From assembly GCA_035277485.1 (NCBI GenBank), contig DATEKK010000191.1:1-44431 (forward strand): 44,431 nt of DNA. Direction: 5' to 3'. The translations under genes were made by a program, and so were the position numbers. Under the pieces are notes generated by a model. That model was given only the letters and a program-made list of their open reading frames with translations, had not been told where the DNA came from and did not search any database. Source of the stretch: JADGGM01 sp035277485 (GTDB taxonomy: Bacteria; Gemmatimonadota; Gemmatimonadetes; Gemmatimonadales; Gemmatimonadaceae). Below, piece after piece: positions 6,485 to 15,903 of this stretch; the first letter of the stretch is position 1, and each line of letters begins with the position of its first letter.

Positions 6485-8848
6485 TCAGGGTGCGATCCGG
6501 TGCGCGTACTTGACGGTGAACGTCGCCGTCAACGGCTTGGCGAGCGCTCGATCGGCGGGGAAGCGAAACGGCGCTAGCGGGTCCGTCGTATAGCCGGAGT
6601 TCCAGACGATGAACAGGTCATCGCCGATTACGGGCGTCCAGTGGAAGCGGAAGTCGAAGTCGGTGCGCTCGAGCGCGTTCTGGTACTGCACGAATGCCAG
6701 TAGGTCCATGCGCGTGTTGAACGCGTACTCGACGCGCCCGGTGGATTGTACGGCCACGAAGCGCCCAACGGGAAGGCTCACGCTGGTGCGCGACAGGCTG
6801 GTGCCGAGGATGAGGTGGCCGCCCGAGCGCCACGCCAATCCGGCGTCGGTCTCGGTGCTATGTCCGTCGTAGAACGTTCCGGTCGAGAACAGGCCGAACC
6901 CACTCACGGGCCGGCCGGCGGACGTCTGAAATTGCGCGCCGGTTTGTGTCCACCAATAGCGGCCGGCGGCAATGCTCACACCGCGCGCGATCGGGAACGC
7001 GCCCAGCGGCGCGTCCATGCTGCGGATGACCATGATCTGGGCCTGGTCGCCGCTCAGGAACGTCGCGCCTAACGGATGCCATTCGATGCTCGCGGTCTGC
7101 CAGTCGCGCGAGCGGAAGAGCGACCCGTCGTGATTCGCGTAGATGTCCCACGAGGGCAGCTCGAACTCGAGCTGCAGGATGCCGAGTGTGTGGGGGCGGG
7201 GCATGAAGTCGACGTGTCCATACGTCTCCCAGGCGTTCGTTCGACTTACGAAGCCCAGCGTGGGCGAGAATCCGGCGTCGTAGCGCGCGACACCGATGAA
7301 GTTGTCGAAGAGGTCGTTGGGGTAGTCCGTCGCGACGCGCCATGCCAGTGGTGTCCCGGCCACGCCGGGCGTCTGCGTGCCGGCAATCCACACGGTAGGT
7401 TCGATGTTCTGCCGGCCCAACCGCAGCGGGAAATCGGCATCGACGCCTGCCGCCACCTCGGTTCCGTGCACACTCGGCGCCGTGCGGATCGTCGCCATCG
7501 CGCCGATGTACGATCGGTCGAAGACGTCGTGTTTGATGCGGAGCACGGCGTCGTTGGCGTCGTCGTCGCCGCCGGTGCGGGCGTCGATCACGCCGACCGT
7601 CCAGGGTCCGGCGCGCCCGTAGAGCCGGGCGCCGCCCAGGATCGGCACCACGGTGCCCGTGTCCGTTAGGCCGATGCGGCGCGAATAGAACATCAGCGCC
7701 TTCTGGTTGAAGCCGAAGTCGAAGATCCCGCTCGATTCGAGAAAGAAGTCGCGCTTCTCGGGGAAGAACGTCGGGAAGCGCGTGAGGTTGATCACCTGGC
7801 TGTCCACTTCGACTTGTGCGAAGTCGGTGTTCACGGTGAGATCGGCTGTGAGCGTCGGCGAGACCGCGAGTTTCGCATCGAGACCAACTTTGCCCGCGAC
7901 GCCGGCGCCGCCGATTGGATTGAGCACCGAGTCGTGCGGCGCCTGATGCGCATCGACTAACGCGTACGGTTTGACCTCGATGTCCCGCGCTCGGCGCACG
8001 TCGCCAAGACCAACGAGCTCGCCCTCCACGGCGAGTTGGTTGATGCCTTCGGTGCGATGCCACGCGCGCCACAAATCGGTTTCGTTGCGGCGACGGATGT
8101 AGCGTTTGACGTTGAATCCGAACGACGTGCCGGCGCCGGACTTGAAGCGCAGCGTGCGAAACGGAATGCGAAACACCGCCGTCCATCCGGCCGAATCACG
8201 CCTCGTCGCGACATCCCATATGCCGTTCCAATTCGGGTTTTCATCTTGCGTCGTGATTTGAATGTCGACGCGCGCGCCGTTGGGGTTGGTGAGGAACTCG
8301 TACGCACTGCGCCGGTCGTGAAAGCTGTCGATGAGAATCGTGACGTGATCATCGCTCGACAGGTCGGCGTCGCGTCGGAGCTGAGTGGACCTGATGTGGG
8401 TCGCGTCGCGATCCCAGGCGCGGACGGCGACGTAGAGTGCATCGGCGTCATGCAGGACTTTGACGACGGTTCGCTCGCTCGCTGGCGTGCCCTCGAACGG
8501 ATCTTTCTGGCGGAAATCGGTGATGGAGTCGGCGGCGTCCCAGGGCGGGGCATCCATGCGGCCGGTCATGGGCGGCGCTCGGTCAACGGTCTTCGCGGTG
8601 ATCGCGTGGTCGGCGATCGAGTCGCGGGTCGTGCCCGGGTTGCCTTGGGCAGCAGCCACGCCGGAGACGACAGCTGCGGCGAGCGCCGCGGCGATCAACG
8701 GCAACGCGCACGCGCGTCGAGGCTCGAGACAGGGGGCATGATGCCTAACGTCGAGCGCGACCGACAGCCGCCGGCGACTCAGTCGTCGTTGCAACGGAGC
8801 TCCTCTCCAGCGGTTGGGTTCGCTGCCACCGCCCTGGAAGTACCGCAT
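6485..8848 (-). CDS. DUF5916 protein: CBM9-like domain plus outer-membrane barrel
   Basis: After a signal segment (PLIAAALAAAVVSGVAAAQG), residues of about 95-260 form a CBM9/DOMON-like beta-sandwich (GRMDAPPWDAADSITDF, LYVAVRAWD, YEFLTNPNGARVDIQI, WTAVFRIPFRTLRF). The remainder matches the DUF5916 family: NTDFAQVEVDSQVINLTRF, then PEKRDFFLESSGIFDFG, SRRIGL, and a long run of amphipathic strands to the end. Family members are predicted outer-membrane proteins of Bacteroidota, Gemmatimonadota and Proteobacteria, and their substrate is unknown. The start is uncertain: ATG at 8848 gives a long N-terminus of about 45 residues before the signal segment, and a TTG near 8790 is an alternative. It lies 67 bases after the BamA-like gene on the same strand and may be cotranscribed. 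Confidence 0.85.
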   Translation of the reverse strand: MRYFQGGGSEPNRWRGAPLQRRLSRRRLSVALDVRHHAPCLEPRRACALPLIAAALAAAVVSGVAAAQGNPGTTRDSIADHAITAKTVDRAPPMTGRMDAPPWDAADSITDFRQKDPFEGTPASERTVVKVLHDADALYVAVRAWDRDATHIRSTQLRRDADLSSDDHVTILIDSFHDRRSAYEFLTNPNGARVDIQITTQDENPNWNGIWDVATRRDSAGWTAVFRIPFRTLRFKSGAGTSFGFNVKRYIRRRNETDLWRAWHRTEGINQLAVEGELVGLGDVRRARDIEVKPYALVDAHQAPHDSVLNPIGGAGVAGKVGLDAKLAVSPTLTADLTVNTDFAQVEVDSQVINLTRFPTFFPEKRDFFLESSGIFDFGFNQKALMFYSRRIGLTDTGTVVPILGGARLYGRAGPWTVGVIDARTGGDDDANDAVLRIKHDVFDRSYIGAMATIRTAPSVHGTEVAAGVDADFPLRLGRQNIEPTVWIAGTQTPGVAGTPLAWRVATDYPNDLFDNFIGVARYDAGFSPTLGFVSRTNAWETYGHVDFMPRPHTLGILQLEFELPSWDIYANHDGSLFRSRDWQTASIEWHPLGATFLSGDQAQIMVIRSMDAPLGAFPIARGVSIAAGRYWWTQTGAQFQTSAGRPVSGFGLFSTGTFYDGHSTETDAGLAWRSGGHLILGTSLSRTSVSLPVGRFVAVQSTGRVEYAFNTRMDLLAFVQYQNALERTDFDFRFHWTPVIGDDLFIVWNSGYTTDPLAPFRFPADRALAKPLTATFTVKYAHRIAP

Positions 8849-8915
8849 CTCGTGGTTAGGCGCCAGGGGAGGAAGTTGAGATGGAGTGCACGCCTTCAGT
8901 CGCTGCTGAGCGCGC

Positions 8916-11480
8916 TCAGTACGAGAATCGCGTACCGCCGTACACTCTGGTGTTGCCCTCGCTGCCGACCACGTCGAGGATCAGGCCGAACGTGCGCGCG
9001 GGAAGCAAGAACCACACGCCACCACCGATTCCCCGATGCCATGTGTTCGATTTCTCCCCGCTCACGTACACTCGGCCGGCATCCACGATGCCGCTCACGC
9101 CGAAGTCCCAACGCAGCACAAAGGGCAGGGTGATGAGGCGCACGCGTGCCTCGACGGTGCCGTAGGTCGAGGCGTCACCGGCGTACCGCTGCGGCGGCAG
9201 CCCGGCGACGGTGCCTTCTCCGCCAATGAACGCCGCCTCGAACGCCGGATAGGGGCCCCAGATTTTCTGCGCGCCGGCGCGCGCGGCAATCGTTAGGCCG
9301 CCGGAATCGATCGGGGACCAGTACGTGGAGATCGTGCCGCCGACGCCGCCGAATGCGCCGTTTGCATCCAACAGCCCGGGGTAGTACTTGCCCGTCGCCG
9401 TCAGCAGCACGCCGCGCCTCGGCGCCACCGGCGAATCACGCGTGTCGTGCAGGTAGGCGAACTGCACGCCGAGCTCCTGGAAGGTGGGCCAACCGAAGGG
9501 CCGGTCGTGATTGATGAAATTGTTCGCGGTCGTGTCCGTGGTGACGCGTTTGTAGACGACGCCGGCCGCGACGGTGTCGCCGCTCGCGAGGTGCCATGCG
9601 AGAGACGGAGCCAACCTGGTCTCGACCTGACTCGACGTGTAGAACCGCAGGTTCACGGCAGTATCGAGCGTATTGTTGCCTAACCCATAGAACCTGAGCA
9701 GCGCGAATCCCGTTCGATCCGCATCCACATACAAGCGCATGGAACCAGAGTGGAAGCGAAAGTCGCCATGGTACTGCACGGCGTACTGCCTGGGTGCGAC
9801 GGCGTAGCCAACTCGAAGGGACTGGCGCGTATGATAGGGCGCATAATCGCCCTCGTACCCGGTGCGCTCGACGCCGCCGCCGAGCAGCAGGCCGAGATTG
9901 CCGAAGGCGTCGAACCAGATGATCGGCGCGTAGCGCGCTCCGTCGAGCGGCCTCACGGCTGCATGACCGTTCGCCGCCGCATACTCCGGGCGTGCGAACG
10001 CGTCGTGTGAGATGTGCGGCGGGATGCGAGAGGACGAGGTGTCCACCATTGCTCGGCCCGCGCTGTCGTTGACCGTTAGGCGATGCGCCCAAGCTGTGCT
10101 GGAATCGATCACGACGGCTCCTCCCGGACCCGTGATCACGCGCAGCGAGGGGCCATGGTGCGCGGCCTCCCTGCGCACCAGCACCACGTCTCGTCGATGG
10201 CCCAGGAAGACTCGAACCTCCTTGGTCTCCTTCGCGAGGAAGCGCCGGTGAAAATCCGGCGGCACCACGACGTCGAGTGCGCCGTCGGCGGTCTGCTCGA
10301 CGGCAATCGAGTCGGCATCGTCGGGGACATACACATCGGCACGCGCCGCAACTATCGAATAAAGTGAGCGCGCGGCCGACGGCAGGTGGTCGCGTCGCAT
10401 CTCGAGCGCGCGCACGAGCATCCGGCCCGATTGCGCGTTCCAGCGCTGCGGGAGCGCGCCTACGGCGGCTTCGATCGACGAATCGGTCAGCTCGGTTTGC
10501 ATGGCGCGGGCGAGCGAGTCCCAAACCGCCCACTCGAGTCCGCCGAGAAATCGTCGATCGACATTCAGTTGGTATTTGCTCTCGCCGAGGCCCTTGGAGT
10601 AGCGGTCGGTGAACACGGTCAGCATCGGCATACGCACACGTGCGAGTCGCGCGAGCAGGCCGTCGAAGCGCGCGAACGCGAGGTCGTTGCCTAACGGCAC
10701 GGGCCGCCACACGCCGCCATCCACGCGCCACCGCTGTGCGCTTGGCGCGAAGTGGGTCTGCCCAACGTACAGGTCGAACAGCCGAGAGAGGAGGAACGCG
10801 CGCTCGTCCACCAGCTGCGCGCCGCCGGAGTCGATGCGCGCCGCGAGCGCGGCCGTGGTGATCGCGTCGGTTGCGTCGCCCGCCGGATCTCTACGCAGAT
10901 AGCCTAACTGGCCGCCGAACGCCGCGACGTACGTGCCGAGCGCGCTGTCGTACGGAAGCACCGAGATGGTCGGAGATGCTTCGTTGAGTCCAACGGCCCG
11001 CGCGAGCGGCGCGGCCACGGAGGGCGCACCTGGATGAAGCCCACTGACGAGATCCTGCAGCGGCCCCACCACCTCGGCGGTGCGCATGGTGGTCGGGAGG
11101 ATGGGACTGAGTCGCGGGTTCGTTAGGCGAAAGGTGTAGTCCGCGTTCGCCGAGTCGGCAAGACGAAGCTGCGTCACGGCGGCGAGCGTGTCGGCGCCGA
11201 GCGGGCGCAAAGCGCCAAAGCTGCGCAGGTCGAGCACGGGCACCCGCAGCGTATCGCTCCAGAGCGCGCGGTACCGAGTGCCGAAGAGCCAGCGGTCGAG
11301 CCAACCGAGCGGACCGCTGATGCGATATTCGGGACCGGCCGCGACACTCGCGGTGTCTCCGGGCGGCGCGAGGATTGGACGTGGCCCAAGATCCTGTGCG
11401 CGCGCGGTGACAGCGGCCGTTGCCATCGCGGCCGCAACGATTACACCGGACAGCGGACGACGTCGCAACGGCTCTGGCAC
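8916..11480 (-). CDS. BamA/TamA-like outer-membrane surface antigen
   Basis: This 854-residue protein starts with a signal peptide (MPEPLRRRPLSGVIVAAAMATAAVTARAQ). A large N-terminal part of about 480 residues has no recognised POTRA repeats. The C-terminal 370 residues are rich in alternating strands with typical Omp85/D15 barrel features: YGLGNNT, FQELGVQFAYLHDTRDSPVAPRRGVLL, FIGGEGTVAGLPPQRYAGD, RWDFGVSGIVDAGRVY, GIGGGVWF, and a final aromatic residue (TRFSY), the usual outer-membrane insertion signal. The role is probably transport or assembly at the outer membrane. The N-terminal domain could instead be an extracellular or periplasmic passenger. It is the first gene of a possible two-gene transcript with the DUF5916 gene. 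Confidence 0.8.
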   Translation of the reverse strand: MPEPLRRRPLSGVIVAAAMATAAVTARAQDLGPRPILAPPGDTASVAAGPEYRISGPLGWLDRWLFGTRYRALWSDTLRVPVLDLRSFGALRPLGADTLAAVTQLRLADSANADYTFRLTNPRLSPILPTTMRTAEVVGPLQDLVSGLHPGAPSVAAPLARAVGLNEASPTISVLPYDSALGTYVAAFGGQLGYLRRDPAGDATDAITTAALAARIDSGGAQLVDERAFLLSRLFDLYVGQTHFAPSAQRWRVDGGVWRPVPLGNDLAFARFDGLLARLARVRMPMLTVFTDRYSKGLGESKYQLNVDRRFLGGLEWAVWDSLARAMQTELTDSSIEAAVGALPQRWNAQSGRMLVRALEMRRDHLPSAARSLYSIVAARADVYVPDDADSIAVEQTADGALDVVVPPDFHRRFLAKETKEVRVFLGHRRDVVLVRREAAHHGPSLRVITGPGGAVVIDSSTAWAHRLTVNDSAGRAMVDTSSSRIPPHISHDAFARPEYAAANGHAAVRPLDGARYAPIIWFDAFGNLGLLLGGGVERTGYEGDYAPYHTRQSLRVGYAVAPRQYAVQYHGDFRFHSGSMRLYVDADRTGFALLRFYGLGNNTLDTAVNLRFYTSSQVETRLAPSLAWHLASGDTVAAGVVYKRVTTDTTANNFINHDRPFGWPTFQELGVQFAYLHDTRDSPVAPRRGVLLTATGKYYPGLLDANGAFGGVGGTISTYWSPIDSGGLTIAARAGAQKIWGPYPAFEAAFIGGEGTVAGLPPQRYAGDASTYGTVEARVRLITLPFVLRWDFGVSGIVDAGRVYVSGEKSNTWHRGIGGGVWFLLPARTFGLILDVVGSEGNTRVYGGTRFSY

Positions 11481-11580
11481 AAGGTGAAACTAGCGGAGGG
11501 CGCGAGAGTTTCGGGAAGCACGCACGAGATGTCGGCGAACCCTTGTGCGTCGCTCGGTCGCGCAGCAAAAGCGGGCACAG

Positions 11581-11640
11581 CTGTTCCTACTACTATTATT
11601 GCGCTCCGTCCGTATATTTGTCCGGACATAATGCCGCCGG
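11581..11640. promoter_or_regulatory. AT-rich divergent promoter region
   Basis: The 240 bases between the divergent genes at 11480 and 11720 contain the only AT-rich island nearby: ACTATTATTGCGC, then TATATTTGTCCGGACATAAT. The palindrome GTCCGGAC at 11620-11627 sits between TATATT-like and CATAAT-like hexamers that could be -10 elements. No well-spaced -35 and -10 pair could be fixed, so only the region is marked. Confidence 0.35.
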
Positions 11641-11719
11641 CCTCGGCGGTACCGGACCACGCGCCAACCGCCGTCGCCCACTCCCCAGCGATCGGTCACG
11701 GCCCCGACGGAGACCCACC

Positions 11720-12472
11720 ATGGACGAGAAACTCCGCAAGGAAGTCCGCATCCTGAAGGCCTACGCCATTCTCTCGTCGCTCCTCTTCGCGGTCCTCATC
11801 TTCGGCGCCTTCCGCTCGCCGAAGGTCGTCGACTTCGACCAGATCAACGCCCACCGCATCAACATCCGCGAGACTAACGGAACCATTCGACTCGCCATCT
11901 CCAACACCGACGAATTCCCGGGCGGCACGATCGGCGGCGTCGAGCTCAAGTATCGCAACGGACACCGCGGGGCAGGGCTGCTTTTCTATAACGACGACGG
12001 CGACGAGAACGGCGGACTCGTGTACGAAACGCGCGTCGTGAACGGCGTGCCCGAGGCCAACAGCACCATCCGCTTCGACCACTTCCGGCAGCAGGAAGCG
12101 GTGGGTCTCAACTACGAGCAGCAGGGCGACAAGAAGGAGTCGGGCCTGCTCGTGTGGGATCAGCCTAACGCACCGCTCACCGGCGACATGGCCCGCGACC
12201 TCAACGACATCCAGGCTATGAAGGATACGGCGGCCAAACGGGCGGCGTACAACGCATTCCAGAAGAAGTACGATCCCGCCTTCGGCCACTTCACGCAACG
12301 CGTGTTCGTCGGCCGCACACGGAACGACGACGCCGCGGTGCTCCTGATGGACAAAAACGGCAAGGCGCGGGTCCGGCTGGCGGTGGACAGCGCCAACAAC
12401 GCGTCGCTCCAGTTCCTCGACGCGAGCGGCAGGGTAGTGTACCGATTGCCTAACGATTCGACCGTCAAATGA
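11720..12472 (+). CDS. Membrane-anchored protein of unknown function
   Basis: The ATG at 11720 follows GGAGACCC. The longer open frame from 11420 would overlap the divergent gene and has no protein-like content. The 250-residue product has one N-terminal transmembrane segment (about 14-30, AYAILSSLLFAVLIFGAF) after a charged cytoplasmic start (MDEKLRKEVRILK). A soluble domain follows with FDQINAHRINIRETNGTIRLAISN, GLLFYNDDGDENGGLVYET and VRLAVDSANNASLQFLDASGRVVYRLP. Repeated G-x-x-R-L/V strands around NGTIRLAI, NGKARVRLAV and SGRVVYRL suggest a repeated beta element. Similar proteins occur as uncharacterised conserved proteins. I do not recognise a function. It is followed by an inverted-repeat element. 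Confidence 0.7.
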   Translation: MDEKLRKEVRILKAYAILSSLLFAVLIFGAFRSPKVVDFDQINAHRINIRETNGTIRLAISNTDEFPGGTIGGVELKYRNGHRGAGLLFYNDDGDENGGLVYETRVVNGVPEANSTIRFDHFRQQEAVGLNYEQQGDKKESGLLVWDQPNAPLTGDMARDLNDIQAMKDTAAKRAAYNAFQKKYDPAFGHFTQRVFVGRTRNDDAAVLLMDKNGKARVRLAVDSANNASLQFLDASGRVVYRLPNDSTVK

Positions 12473-12491
12473 GGCGTTGGTAGCCAAGGGA

Positions 12492-12740
12492 GGGGAAGCG
12501 CTCGCTGACACGCTCGCTTGGGGAAGCGCTGCGCTTGGGGAAATGGGGAAGCGGCGGGCGACGCCGCCTTCGGGAGAGGAGGGACATCGGTGGTCTCTGG
12601 ATGGAGAGTGCCGGATTGCGCGGGCTCGCGTACGGTACTCCAGTCGCGCAGACCATTGATGTTGTTCCACTCCCCAAGGCGGCGTCGCCCGCCGCTTCCC
12701 CATTTCCCCAAGCGCAGCGCTTCCCCATTCCCCTGGAGTT
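12492..12740. repeat. Large inverted-repeat element (51-base perfect arms)
   Basis: The arm 12520-12570 is the exact reverse complement of 12676-12726, with a 105-base spacer between them. Each arm is built of GGGGAAGCG, CGCTTGGGGAAATGGGG and GGCGGGCGACGCCGCC blocks, and the last block is itself nearly palindromic. The outer part 12492-12519 repeats the GGGGAAGCGCTCGC unit. The element fills the whole gap between the convergent genes ending at 12472 and 12752, so it may act as a bidirectional terminator. A diverged relative lies at 28283-28329. It has no coding content and no visible target-site duplication. The size and structure suit a MITE or a REP/BIME-type element. Confidence 0.8.
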
Positions 12741-12751
12741 TCGCGCTGGCT

Positions 12752-15481
12752 TTACTCCGCGCTCAGCGCCCGAGCCGGGTCCGCGCGCGCAGCTCGGCGC
12801 GCGGGCACCCAGCTCGCGAGCACGGTGATGCAGAGGAGCGCGATGGGCGCGGCCACGACGGTCGCGATCGCCGGCCTAACGAGCCCGGATTGCACCGACT
12901 CGATGTAGCGTGCCAGGAGCAGAAACGCCGCCGCGCCGATCACCACGCCGGTCCCCGCCATCACGACGCCCTGACGCGTGACGAACGCCGCCACCGTGGC
13001 CGGCAGCGCGCCCATCGCCATGCGGATGCTCATCTCCTTCGCGCGCGAGTTGACGAGATACGACAACACACCGTACAACCCGATCGCGGCGAGCAGCAGC
13101 GCAATGGTCCCGGTGGTCGTCAGGATCGTGACCATGAACCAGAGCCGCGCCGTCGACTCGCGCAGCACGTCGGCCATCGGCTTCACGCGGAACGGCGGCA
13201 CCGATGCATCGACGTCGGCTAAGGCGCGCTCGACGAGCGACCGCATGGCGCGCGGGTCGCCGGACGAGCGCACCGCGAGCGCCATCACGCGCATGACCGC
13301 GGAGCGGTTGCTGTCGGGCGACACCACGTCCGGCATGTACACGACGCCCACCTGTGGACCCGCGAGCGACGTATCGGCGACCGAGCCGACGACGCCGACG
13401 ACGGTGTACCACGAATCGCTCTTCGGATCTTGCGTGAGGCGGATGCGTCGCCCAACGGCGCGCACCCCGGTCGAGTCGCCCCAGTACAACCGCGCGAGCG
13501 AACGGTCGATGATCACCTCGTACGGCGACTGCCTGCCGATCGGCTCGAAGTCGCGGCCGGCCACGATCGGAATGCCGAGCGCCGGGAAGAACCCATCGCT
13601 CGCCGAGATGGCGAGGTCCGACGGCGGGAGCGTGGTCGACGTCCCAGGATCCGCATCGCTCCACACCGGCGTGTACGTCGAGCCGAGTCCGAACATCGGG
13701 AGCTTGGCGCTCAGGCCGGCTGCCGTGACGCCCGGCAGCTGACGCACGCGCGCGACGACCCGCGACGCGAAGCGGACGGCGTCGCTGTCGTGCGGATAGG
13801 TGGCGGTCGGGAGTGAAATCCACGCGGTGAGCGTGTGACTCGCATCGAAGCCGGGATCCGCGCGGCGCAGGCGATACGCATTCTGGAGCAGGAACGCCGC
13901 GCCGGTCACGAGCAGCGTCGCGAACGCGACTTGCGTGACGACTAACGTGCGACGCGCACGCTGTCGATCGCGTCCGGCGGTGCCGCCGCGGGTTCCGTCG
14001 CGCAAGCGTTTGCCCAGGTTCCGGACATCGAGGCGGAGCCACGCAATCGCGCTGCACGTGAACGCCATCGCGATCGTGATGCCGATCGCGAACGCGATCG
14101 CAGCCGCATGCAGTCCGATTTCCGACAGGCGTGGGATGCCCTGCGGCGCGGCGCCCACGAGCCAGCGGATGCCGGCCATCGCGATCGCCACGCCGGCGGC
14201 GCCGCCTAACGTGCCCAACAACAGCGACTCGGAGACGAATTGCGCCAGCACGCGCCGCGTGCTCGCGCCGAGGACGACGCGCAGCGCCAGCTCGCGTTGA
14301 CGGCCTTCGGCGCGCGTGAGGAGCAGGCTCGCCGCGTTCGCCAGCGCGATCGCGAACAGGAGCACACCCGCGGCGGCGGCAATGATGGCGACGTTGCCGA
14401 ACCCGCCCACGACATCGTCGCGCATCGGATGCACCACGATGCCGGCGCGCGCCTGTCTGAGAAAGTCCGTGAGCGCCATCGATGGTGCGATGTTGGGATA
14501 CAGCTCGCCCATGCGCGGTATCAACCGCGAGAGCTCGCGCCGCGCCTGCTCGATCGTCACACCCGGCTTGAGGCGCGCGAACGCCTGATGCGCGAAGGGT
14601 CCGCCGAAGGCCGCCGCGGAATCCAGCGCGATCGGCGTCCAGAGTTGCGTCACGTCATCGGGGAAATGGAACGACGATGCGGTGACGCCGACGATCGTGC
14701 GCGCCTGGCCGTCGACGATCAATTGCTTGCCGATGATGGTGCGATCGGCACCGAAGCGGCGCCGCCAGAACCCCTCGCTGATCACCACCACCGGCGTTGC
14801 GTTAGGCACATCCTCGGCGACGCCGTACGGGCGGCCGAGGATGAAGGTGGCGCCGAGCAGGGGAAAGAGATTGGCGGTCGCGTTGGCGCCGGTGAGCCGC
14901 TCGGCGTGTTCGTCGCCCGCGCGCGTGGCGACGTTCACCGCGGTTCGATCGAACACGCCGATGCCGTCGAACGAGGTCGAGAGCCGCTTGATCGCGAAGT
15001 ACGTGCTGAGCGATTGGGGGCCTAACGGAAAGCCCATGCCGGGCAGCGACCACCACACGCCAACGAGCCGGTCTGCATGCGGATAGGGCAGGGGGCGCAG
15101 GATCACCGAGTCCAACACGGCGAACACGGCCGTCGTCGCCCCGATTCCGATCGCGAGCGTCGCCGCGATGCTCGCGGTGAATGCCGGTGTGCGCCGGAGC
15201 TGCCGAAACGCGAAGCGAACATCGCGCACGAGGTTGTCGACCACGCTGAAGCCGCGTGCATCGCCCACTTGCTCGCGCACCGACTGCGCGCCGCCCAAGG
15301 CAATCTTCGCCGCCCGCGCCGCGTCCGCGGGCGACATCCCGCGCTTCACGTTGTACGCGGTCTCCATCTCGAGGTGCGTCCGCAGCTCGTCGTCGAGCTC
15401 GGTCATGATCTGCCGGCGATGCACGGATTCGCGGCCGCGCGTCGCGAACGTGCGCACGCGGTCCCACAGCGTGATGTTCAC
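12752..15481 (-). CDS. ADOP-type ABC transporter permease (MacB/FtsX fold)
   Basis: The start is a GTG at 15481, whose GTGA overlaps the TGA of the upstream padR-type gene. The 909-residue product begins with a short helical prefix typical of the family (MTELDDELRTHLEMETAYN, MSPADAARAAKIALGG). Two copies of the MacB-periplasmic plus FtsX-like permease unit follow (ATLAIGIGATTAVFAVLDSVILRPLPYPHADRLVGVW; RELALRVVLGASTRRVLAQFVSESLLLG; then IGLYGVLSYLVNSRAKEMSIRMAMGALP and ASWVPARRAARADPARALSAE at the end). This is the acidobacterial duplicated orphan permease pattern, in which no ATPase gene is adjacent. The substrate is unknown; known relatives export macrolides, lipoproteins or peptides. PadR very likely controls it. 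Confidence 0.9.
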   Translation of the reverse strand: MNITLWDRVRTFATRGRESVHRRQIMTELDDELRTHLEMETAYNVKRGMSPADAARAAKIALGGAQSVREQVGDARGFSVVDNLVRDVRFAFRQLRRTPAFTASIAATLAIGIGATTAVFAVLDSVILRPLPYPHADRLVGVWWSLPGMGFPLGPQSLSTYFAIKRLSTSFDGIGVFDRTAVNVATRAGDEHAERLTGANATANLFPLLGATFILGRPYGVAEDVPNATPVVVISEGFWRRRFGADRTIIGKQLIVDGQARTIVGVTASSFHFPDDVTQLWTPIALDSAAAFGGPFAHQAFARLKPGVTIEQARRELSRLIPRMGELYPNIAPSMALTDFLRQARAGIVVHPMRDDVVGGFGNVAIIAAAAGVLLFAIALANAASLLLTRAEGRQRELALRVVLGASTRRVLAQFVSESLLLGTLGGAAGVAIAMAGIRWLVGAAPQGIPRLSEIGLHAAAIAFAIGITIAMAFTCSAIAWLRLDVRNLGKRLRDGTRGGTAGRDRQRARRTLVVTQVAFATLLVTGAAFLLQNAYRLRRADPGFDASHTLTAWISLPTATYPHDSDAVRFASRVVARVRQLPGVTAAGLSAKLPMFGLGSTYTPVWSDADPGTSTTLPPSDLAISASDGFFPALGIPIVAGRDFEPIGRQSPYEVIIDRSLARLYWGDSTGVRAVGRRIRLTQDPKSDSWYTVVGVVGSVADTSLAGPQVGVVYMPDVVSPDSNRSAVMRVMALAVRSSGDPRAMRSLVERALADVDASVPPFRVKPMADVLRESTARLWFMVTILTTTGTIALLLAAIGLYGVLSYLVNSRAKEMSIRMAMGALPATVAAFVTRQGVVMAGTGVVIGAAAFLLLARYIESVQSGLVRPAIATVVAAPIALLCITVLASWVPARRAARADPARALSAE

Positions 15482-15816
15482 GAGGCCTCCACGACGAGCG
15501 TGACTGCGGCGACGAATCGCTTCCAGCTCGCGAGCTCCTGGCCCATGGCGCGGCGGCCGGCGCTCGTGATGGCGTAGTACTTGGCGCGGCGATTGTTCTC
15601 GGTGGTGCGCCAGTGCGTGGACACCCATCCGCGCTGCTCGAGCCGGACGACGGCCGGATAGATGGAGCCTTGTCCGACCTGGAGCGCGTCGCGCGAGAGC
15701 TCCTGGATGCGGTGGGCGAGCCCCCAGCCGTGCATGGGCTCGAGCGAGAGCGTCTTGAGAATCAACAGGTCGAGCGTGCCCTGCAGCACCTGCTCGGCGG
15801 AGTCCGTTCGGGGCAT
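15478..15816 (-). CDS. PadR-family transcriptional regulator (first module)
   Basis: This 112-residue winged-helix protein carries the PadR signature: QGTLDLLILKTLSLEPMHGWGLAHRI, then GSIYPAVVRLEQRGWVSTHW and RRAKYYAITSAGRRAM. The short C-terminus lacks the long helix of PadR proper and fits the small subfamily that precedes ADOP permeases in Acidobacteriota and Gemmatimonadota. Its last codons overlap the permease start by four bases, so translation is coupled. The 260 bases upstream hold a three-arm TTCTCCCG repeat and a GTCAGCG tandem repeat. PadR proteins are usually ligand-responsive repressors of their own operon. The ligand is unknown. Confidence 0.92.
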   Translation of the reverse strand: MPRTDSAEQVLQGTLDLLILKTLSLEPMHGWGLAHRIQELSRDALQVGQGSIYPAVVRLEQRGWVSTHWRTTENNRRAKYYAITSAGRRAMGQELASWKRFVAAVTLVVEAS

Positions 15817-15863
15817 GTGGAGTGCAGGCGTAGGTGGTGGTATGGCGCGAGGCAGCAGCCGGC

Positions 15864-15903
15864 TTCTCCCGGATGTCGGGAGAAAGTGCGGCCGCTTCTC
15901 CCG
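15864..15903 (-). promoter_or_regulatory. Candidate operator: three TTCTCCCG arms
   Basis: TTCTCCCG (15864-15871), CGGGAGAA (15877-15884) and TTCTCCCG (15896-15903) form two overlapping inverted repeats. The longer unit CTTCTCCCGRATGTC is repeated directly at 15863 and 15895, 32 bases apart, which is about three helical turns. The block lies 48-87 bases upstream of the PadR start on its coding side, a good position for an autoregulatory operator. Assignment to PadR is inference. Confidence 0.5.

Noticed and set aside
12492..12740. Insertion sequence with a transposase
   Set aside because: The inverted arms enclose only 105 bases and no transposase frame, so at most it is a non-autonomous element.
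412..15628. Long open frames on the opposite strand of real genes
   Set aside because: High GC makes long antisense frames. They lack ribosome binding sites, signal or domain patterns, and lie over convincing genes.
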